This document shows, piece after piece, positions 37,931 to 41,705 of a stretch of 41,705 nucleotides of DNA. Source of the stretch: a virus; the IMG/VR virus record IMGVR_UViG_3300044712_002070, positions 1 to 41,705 of that record, one strand, 5' to 3'. The first letter of the stretch is position 1, and each line of letters starts with the position of its first letter. The position numbers were made by a program, and so were the translations under genes. The notes beneath the pieces are model-generated. The model had not been told where the DNA came from. It made no database searches and saw only the letters and a program-made list of their open reading frames with translations.

Positions 37931-38156
37931 CAACATAACAACATTTTAAATATATAATATATTGATTTTCATTATTTTATTTCTATGTTGATACACTTTT
38001 CTTATCAACATATTGCAACATTAACAACATAACCATGACTTTTGTCATGTTTTTTTATGTTGGTTATGCTGATCCCATGTTGATTCGAATTTGTATCAAC
38101 ATAGTCCAGACACCGCACTATTATTGCCTTAGCTGGTTTTTTATGTTGCTATGTTG
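37931..38156. repeat. Cluster of 11 CAACAT/ATGTTG hexamers (iteron-like)
   Basis: CAACAT at 37931, 37939, 38006, 38016, 38025 and 38097; ATGTTG at 37985, 38057, 38077, 38143 and 38151. Two pairs form dyads: TATGTTGATA / TATCAACATA (37984-37993 and 38003-38012, spacer 9) and ATGTTGAT / ATCAACAT (38077-38084 and 38095-38102, spacer 10). Density and symmetry suggest repeated binding sites for one protein. Confidence 0.7.
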
Positions 38157-38198
38157 CAATTTTCGGAAAAAATTAAAAAATGAAATTTGAATTTTTTT

Positions 38199-38225
38199 GT
38201 GATACTTCGGCTTCGCTCAGTTACC
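38199..38225. repeat. REP-like palindrome, diverged
   Basis: GTGATACTTCGG...GCTCAGTTACC; both arms carry changes relative to the common unit. Confidence 0.65.
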
Positions 38226-38250
38226 CAAAAAAATCAAAAAAAATATCTTC

Positions 38251-38299
38251 GGTGACTTCGGCTTATTTCGACTTCGCTCAATAACCGACCGCAGTCACC
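38251..38299. repeat. Nested, expanded REP-like element
   Basis: Outer arms GGTGACTTCGG and GCAGTCACC enclose a second, diverged unit (TTCGACTTCGCTCAATAACC), as if one copy had inserted into another. Confidence 0.65.
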
Positions 38300-38342
38300 T
38301 GAAATCATATGAATTATATTTACATATGTACATAATTATATA

Positions 38343-38350
38343 TATATTTG
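38343..38350 (+). promoter_or_regulatory. Host-type -7 element before the tail-tip unit
   Basis: TATATTTG matches TAnnTTTG exactly. There is no GTCCTTT 20 nt upstream and no clear TTG, so the -33 part is unclear. It lies 18 nt before ATG 38369. Confidence 0.4.
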
Positions 38351-38368
38351 TAAAAACCCGTAAAACAT

Positions 38369-38866
38369 ATGCCGTCACCAATTTGCGTGTATATCGAAAT
38401 GCCAGTTTACCTAAAAAAATACTTGCTTTCGCAATCCGAAAATCATAACGAACCTATTGAATTTATACCCGAACACGATTATTCCTTATTACTCACACGT
38501 TTAACAACTAATAGGCCGGTTGAAAGCATTGAAAAAAATGAAGCAACGGTAAAAATCAAACTTCCTTTCAACCGGGGTAAGGACGTTTACTTTTACAATA
38601 AAATAGGGATTAACAAACGGAAGTACTTCCGCGAGCAGGTAAGGCTCGATTTCTATTATGATTTTCGGTTGTTTTTAAAGGAAAGAATAATGGCAGGCAT
38701 TCAACGTAATATTGCCACTGAACAATTCTTCGAATTGCATGGAATTACCGAAGATGACATCAAGTTTGAAAGTTTTTACCGGAATTATACCCGTTACATA
38801 GATAAAAAAATAAGGAAATTCAACAATAACAACACTTCACAACATGAGCGTTCAATCTGTCAATGA
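38369..38866 (+). CDS. Basic protein of unknown function opening the tail-tip unit
   Basis: A 165-aa, strongly basic, alpha/beta protein. Residues about 60-90 (TVKIKLPFNRGKDVYFYNKIG) look like strands; residues about 110-155 (MAGIQRNIATEQFFELHGIT, then a basic helix) have an HTH-like spacing. It could be a DNA-binding regulator as well as a tail protein. It overlaps the following gene by 23 nt. I recall similar proteins in Bacteroidota phages but not a function. The gene lacks the late promoter motif. Confidence 0.6.
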   Translation: MPSPICVYIEMPVYLKKYLLSQSENHNEPIEFIPEHDYSLLLTRLTTNRPVESIEKNEATVKIKLPFNRGKDVYFYNKIGINKRKYFREQVRLDFYYDFRLFLKERIMAGIQRNIATEQFFELHGITEDDIKFESFYRNYTRYIDKKIRKFNNNNTSQHERSICQ

Positions 38867-39359
38867 AACCACAAACCTGGGAGGTGTAAATCAGTTTTCA
38901 TTCATTTTCGAAAACCAATTGGCTTCCGAAATTGAAATTATAAAAGGTCAGGCAATTGATATAGATATTTTATATCCTGATTTTACAACTCCAGATTTGG
39001 TTTTGGAATCTGGAAAATTTACGGAAAACAAAAAAGGCATGAACCTTTTTGAATACAAATACACAGGGAAACTGGCAAAAGACAATTATCAAAAATTGCT
39101 CGATTGCAATTTGCTTGACAATAACCGCATAATTGCGCTTGTAAAAGACAATAACAATCAAACCAGGTTGCTGGGGCAAAAAAATAACCCTGCCGAAATT
39201 GTAATTGAGTTCGATAAAGGCCAAAATGTTTCAGATTTAAACCATTACAAGCTCGAACTTACCTGGCTATCGAAATACAGGGCAGCATTTATGAATGCAA
39301 CCTATACCATACCGGATTACCTGGAAACCGAAGATGGTGACTTTTTAGAATTAGAATAA
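38844..39359 (+). CDS. Hypothetical tail-tip protein
   Basis: A 171-aa acidic beta-rich protein (FSFIFENQLASEIEIIKGQA; NLFEYKYTGKLAKDNYQKLL) without signal or membrane helix. It lies between the basic protein and the fibre-like gene, whose ATG shares a base with its stop. Likely a virion component connecting fibre and tail, by context only. Confidence 0.6.
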   Translation: MSVQSVNETTNLGGVNQFSFIFENQLASEIEIIKGQAIDIDILYPDFTTPDLVLESGKFTENKKGMNLFEYKYTGKLAKDNYQKLLDCNLLDNNRIIALVKDNNNQTRLLGQKNNPAEIVIEFDKGQNVSDLNHYKLELTWLSKYRAAFMNATYTIPDYLETEDGDFLELE

Positions 39360-41488
39360 TGGGACGAAAAAAAGTAAGTGCCTTAACCAATACTGATAGC
39401 ATAGAAGGCGGCTATTCTTACATTATACTTCCTGATCCTCAGAATCCGGGAAAATTTAAACCATTTAAATTTAAACCTGAAGATTTTTTACAGGGTCTTA
39501 TTGAAGAGGAAGATCCTGTATTTGAGGCATGGTTGCTTACAAACCCACTTGCGAATAAAGCCGACCTTGTCAATGGTATAGTACCATCAGATCAGCTACC
39601 TCCTTCATCAAGCTCAAAGATTGAAAAAACAGGTATACGCGAACTACTATTTGAGGAGACGGGCGTAAATCAATCATACCCTGGTTATGATGCAAGAAAA
39701 CTAACAACATTTACCATTCGTCCACAAACCAGGCAGGCCGTTGATGAACTCGAAATCGCTGTAAATTTCCCTGATGATGATATTATCATCGATGTTTTTG
39801 AAGACTTACCAGATTCGACACCTACAGCTATTGCTGCTGCAGCCGATACGCTATTAACAGGTCAGGCATTGCGGATAACAAAAAATGAATATACGATTGA
39901 AAACGGAAATTATAAATTCCCTTCAATATCAATGCAGCCAGGTACTGCTTATACATTTATAATTTATTACGAAAATGGAATTTGGGACCCGCTTTCGGCA
40001 GGAACGAAAAAAGATATGTTGGTACAAACCAGCGATTTGGAAAATACATTAAAAAAATTCTATTTATTTTATGATGCTCAAAATGATGTATTGATCCATT
40101 CCAGCGAATTTGCTAATATATCGGCAGCATACAAACTTTACAATAACAACTCAAACAGGGTAGAAACTACATCTGCAGGCATAGAAATGGCAATTTCGGG
40201 CTTAAAAGTCTTTGAAATTGATGCTGATGGATTGTTAAAATCATTAACTGAGAATTATGAAAATTTAGTTTTAGGTGATAATGACATTACGAACAAAAAA
40301 TATGTCGATGGCGCGTTGGCTATGGTATATCCAACATTTGCAGACCTGCCGCCAATTGGAAGCGCAAAAATATTATACTATGTAATTGATACGAACACAT
40401 TTTATCTGTACAGAACCACTAACCGTGGGCCAATATATGTCCCTGCAAGTTTCAGCATACCATCCGGCGCGCTGGTAAATGATATTACATTAGGAACCGG
40501 TTGGGATGCTACAACAAACACACCTACAATTGTAAGCGGCGTTGGTACAATAGGCGATTTTGCAGAAGTAACAACAGCAGGTACAACCGAAATTGATGGA
40601 ATAACAAGCTGGGCAGTTGGAGACATCATTTGGTATGATTCAGACAATTTAGTTTGGAAAAAAATTGATAACCAGGTTGGGGCTCCAAGTTCAGAAACAA
40701 CGCAATCAATACTAGAGAAAATTGGAGATGGTTCGAAAATTAGTGCGAATTATATACCCGATGACGCTAACCATAGGATGGTTACCGATGCCCAAATAAG
40801 CAAATGGGACGGTAATAAAACGACTTATGTAGTTGCCTCGCAAACGGCAATGAATGCACTTACAAATGTGCTAACAGGCGAGCAAGCAATTGTATTGGAT
40901 GATGGTGATGGAAAGCGCGCAGGTTATTGGTACAACGGCTCATCCTGGGAAAAAGATTTCGATCCGGATTGGGCTAATATTGTGCCCGATTGGAGCACAA
41001 TTACCAATATTCCATCAAATATTGTTTTTGACAATAGTGTTTTTAATGCCCTAAATACAACTAATAAGACACTGGTTGCGGCAATTAACGAAATATTGGC
41101 ACTTGCGAAAATTTTCTACAAAGAATTTGCCCTATCTCAAATTAATACCGATGCATCGGCAAGCACATCTGTAATAGTTGCTGACATTATTTTCCAGGAA
41201 AATGTTACAATTGATAATAATTCAATTGTAATTGCTGCGGGTGTAGCCCCGGCAGGAAGCACGTTAATTGTTAATTTCTATAACAACGCCGGGACTTCTT
41301 TATTTTCAACTCCAATTTCAATAGATTCAACTGAAAAGACAAACTTAACGGCTGCCACTCCATACGCTCTAACAACTTCACCAATGTCATTCAATGCTGG
41401 TGATCGGATATATGCTAAAATTACACAAATTGGGGCTACAACTCCGGGGCAGAATGTTACTGGTTATATTAAAGGAACTAAAGTTTAA
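39359..41488 (+). CDS. Tail-fibre-like / receptor-binding protein
   Basis: A 709-aa protein with the architecture of a fibre. The N-terminal tail-attachment segment (about 1-90) has IILPDPQNPGKFKPFKF and NKADLVNGIVPSDQLPPSS, the latter a hallmark of fibre linkers. Beta-rich repeats follow, with a YATFADLPPIGSAKILYYVI-like segment near 325 and DANHRMVTDAQISKWDGN near 470, typical of phage fibre shafts. A C-terminal beta domain of about 110 residues probably binds the host. It precedes the gene cut at the window edge, and the BspA-like protein lies further on if the genome is circular. Confidence 0.78.
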   Translation: MGRKKVSALTNTDSIEGGYSYIILPDPQNPGKFKPFKFKPEDFLQGLIEEEDPVFEAWLLTNPLANKADLVNGIVPSDQLPPSSSSKIEKTGIRELLFEETGVNQSYPGYDARKLTTFTIRPQTRQAVDELEIAVNFPDDDIIIDVFEDLPDSTPTAIAAAADTLLTGQALRITKNEYTIENGNYKFPSISMQPGTAYTFIIYYENGIWDPLSAGTKKDMLVQTSDLENTLKKFYLFYDAQNDVLIHSSEFANISAAYKLYNNNSNRVETTSAGIEMAISGLKVFEIDADGLLKSLTENYENLVLGDNDITNKKYVDGALAMVYPTFADLPPIGSAKILYYVIDTNTFYLYRTTNRGPIYVPASFSIPSGALVNDITLGTGWDATTNTPTIVSGVGTIGDFAEVTTAGTTEIDGITSWAVGDIIWYDSDNLVWKKIDNQVGAPSSETTQSILEKIGDGSKISANYIPDDANHRMVTDAQISKWDGNKTTYVVASQTAMNALTNVLTGEQAIVLDDGDGKRAGYWYNGSSWEKDFDPDWANIVPDWSTITNIPSNIVFDNSVFNALNTTNKTLVAAINEILALAKIFYKEFALSQINTDASASTSVIVADIIFQENVTIDNNSIVIAAGVAPAGSTLIVNFYNNAGTSLFSTPISIDSTEKTNLTAATPYALTTSPMSFNAGDRIYAKITQIGATTPGQNVTGYIKGTKV

Positions 41489-41491
41489 GCT

Positions 41492-41705
41492 ATGAAATTT
41501 CTATTTGAAGATACAAAAACGGGTAAAATCAGGATTTCAAATGAATATTTGAGAGCTGACTATCGTGAAGCCTTGGAAGGTAAACCTAATCCTGACTTAA
41601 AAATATTTGTAATAGTTGAAAATATTCCTGATTATAAGTCAGATTTTGAAACAATTTCGGAATCTGATTTGCAAAAAACAACAGAAAAGTTTGAAGGCTT
41701 GGACC
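41492..41705 (+). CDS. 5' part of the gene that continues at the left edge
   Basis: ATG 41492, 3 nt after the fibre stop, reads KFLFEDTKTGKIRISNEYLR, then the same protein as the frame at 2-496. The overlap shows one amino-acid difference (Ala here, Pro in the left copy) and two silent changes. If the molecule is circular this is one 181-aa gene, not two. Confidence 0.8.
   Translation, partial: MKFLFEDTKTGKIRISNEYLRADYREALEGKPNPDLKIFVIVENIPDYKSDFETISESDLQKTTEKFEGLD
41579..41705. repeat. Right copy of 127-bp terminal overlap
   Basis: Identical to positions 38-164. See the left copy for the interpretation as assembly overlap of a circular genome. Confidence 0.85.

Larger units (their letters stand above)
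37688..38368. other. 681-bp largely non-coding region (terminator, REP units, hexamer cluster)
   Basis: Apart from one possible minus-strand peptide, the block holds a terminator (37821-37844), REP-like elements (37848-37879; 38199-38225; 38251-38299), the CAACAT/ATGTTG cluster (37931-38156) and a host-type -7 element before 38369. It is the longest non-coding stretch in the genome and a candidate replication origin or regulatory hub. Confidence 0.75.

Noticed and set aside
5224-38299. REP-like units as a CRISPR array
   Set aside because: They are dispersed, vary in sequence and orientation, have no regular spacers, and no cas gene is present.
1-41705. Terminal overlap as biological long terminal repeats
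   Set aside because: An exact 127-bp identity that breaks off within a coding region fits assembly overlap better than a true terminal repeat; kept as a finding only because of the divergent flank.
1-41705. Diversity-generating retroelement acting on the BspA-like or fibre gene
   Set aside because: No reverse transcriptase gene and no template/variable repeat pair with A-biased differences was seen.
1-41705. tRNA genes or an rRNA segment
   Set aside because: No cloverleaf with a TTCGANTC-type arm was noticed; the GC-richer block 36315-36519 does not fold that way by eye.
1-41705. Alternative genetic code (stop reassignment) because of the TAA at 35456
   Set aside because: All long genes are open with standard stops and end with TAA, TGA and TAG at sensible overlaps, so only a local mutation or readthrough is likely.

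Overview
The window looks like the essentially complete genome of a temperate, tailed (probably siphovirus-like) phage of a Bacteroidota host. Evidence for the host: low GC, almost no Shine-Dalgarno sequences, promoters with the Bacteroidota -7 element TAnnTTTG, and phage families typical of that phylum. The last 164 bases (41542-41705) repeat the first 164. Positions 38-164 and 41579-41705 are identical over exactly 127 bases, while the 37 bases before them carry four differences. This is what an unclosed circular assembly gives, so the genome is probably a circle (or circularly permuted molecule) of about 41.5 kb, and the gene cut at the right edge is the gene cut at the left edge.

Layout. 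(1) 38369-41705 continuing into 1-1938: tail-tip/fibre unit, with a 709-aa fibre-like protein, small accessory proteins and a BspA-like leucine-rich protein. (2) 2083-5150: ClpP-type prohead protease with a scaffold-like tail, major capsid protein, and a tail-tube-like protein with an Ig-like domain. (3) 5359-9195: packaging unit with an unknown protein, a PLD-like protein, an HTH-like protein and the terminase small and large subunits. (4) 9260-10615: repeat-containing virion protein. (5) 11147-12130: two-gene cargo cassette including an ArdC-N-like protein. (6) 12576-21903: portal, connector and tail genes, interrupted by a membrane protein plus SiaC-like protein pair. (7) 22051-25630: secreted protein and tape-measure protein. 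(8) 25643-26806 (minus): tyrosine integrase. (9) 27112-29180: KilA-N protein and, divergently placed, a C1-type repressor with a membrane protein. (10) 29301-37687: early/replication operon with a Bro-N protein, a DnaA domain IV protein, a primase-helicase, an ASCH-like protein and many small proteins. (11) 37688-38368: non-coding region rich in CAACAT/ATGTTG hexamers.

The most striking unlisted signal is a promoter-like motif, GTCCTTT-N20-nAnnTTTG. It occurs six times with invariant spacing, each time just upstream of the first gene of a virion, packaging or late-region transcription unit (2030, 5303, 9196, 12537, 21974, 22585). The -7 part looks like the host sigma element, but GTCCTTT replaces the usual -33 TTG. 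That suggests a phage-encoded activator or a modified RNA polymerase driving six separate late units. A second motif, TTAATATAAAATC, sits mostly 7 nt before the start codon of six non-structural genes and before no virion gene. A third layer is a family of about 13 palindromic REP-like elements (GGTGACT/AGTCACC arms) scattered between units and even inside coding regions (primase, secreted protein, integrase stop).

No lysis enzyme, tRNA, CRISPR array or methyltransferase was recognised. Functional names rest on motif reading and memory of protein families, without database searches.
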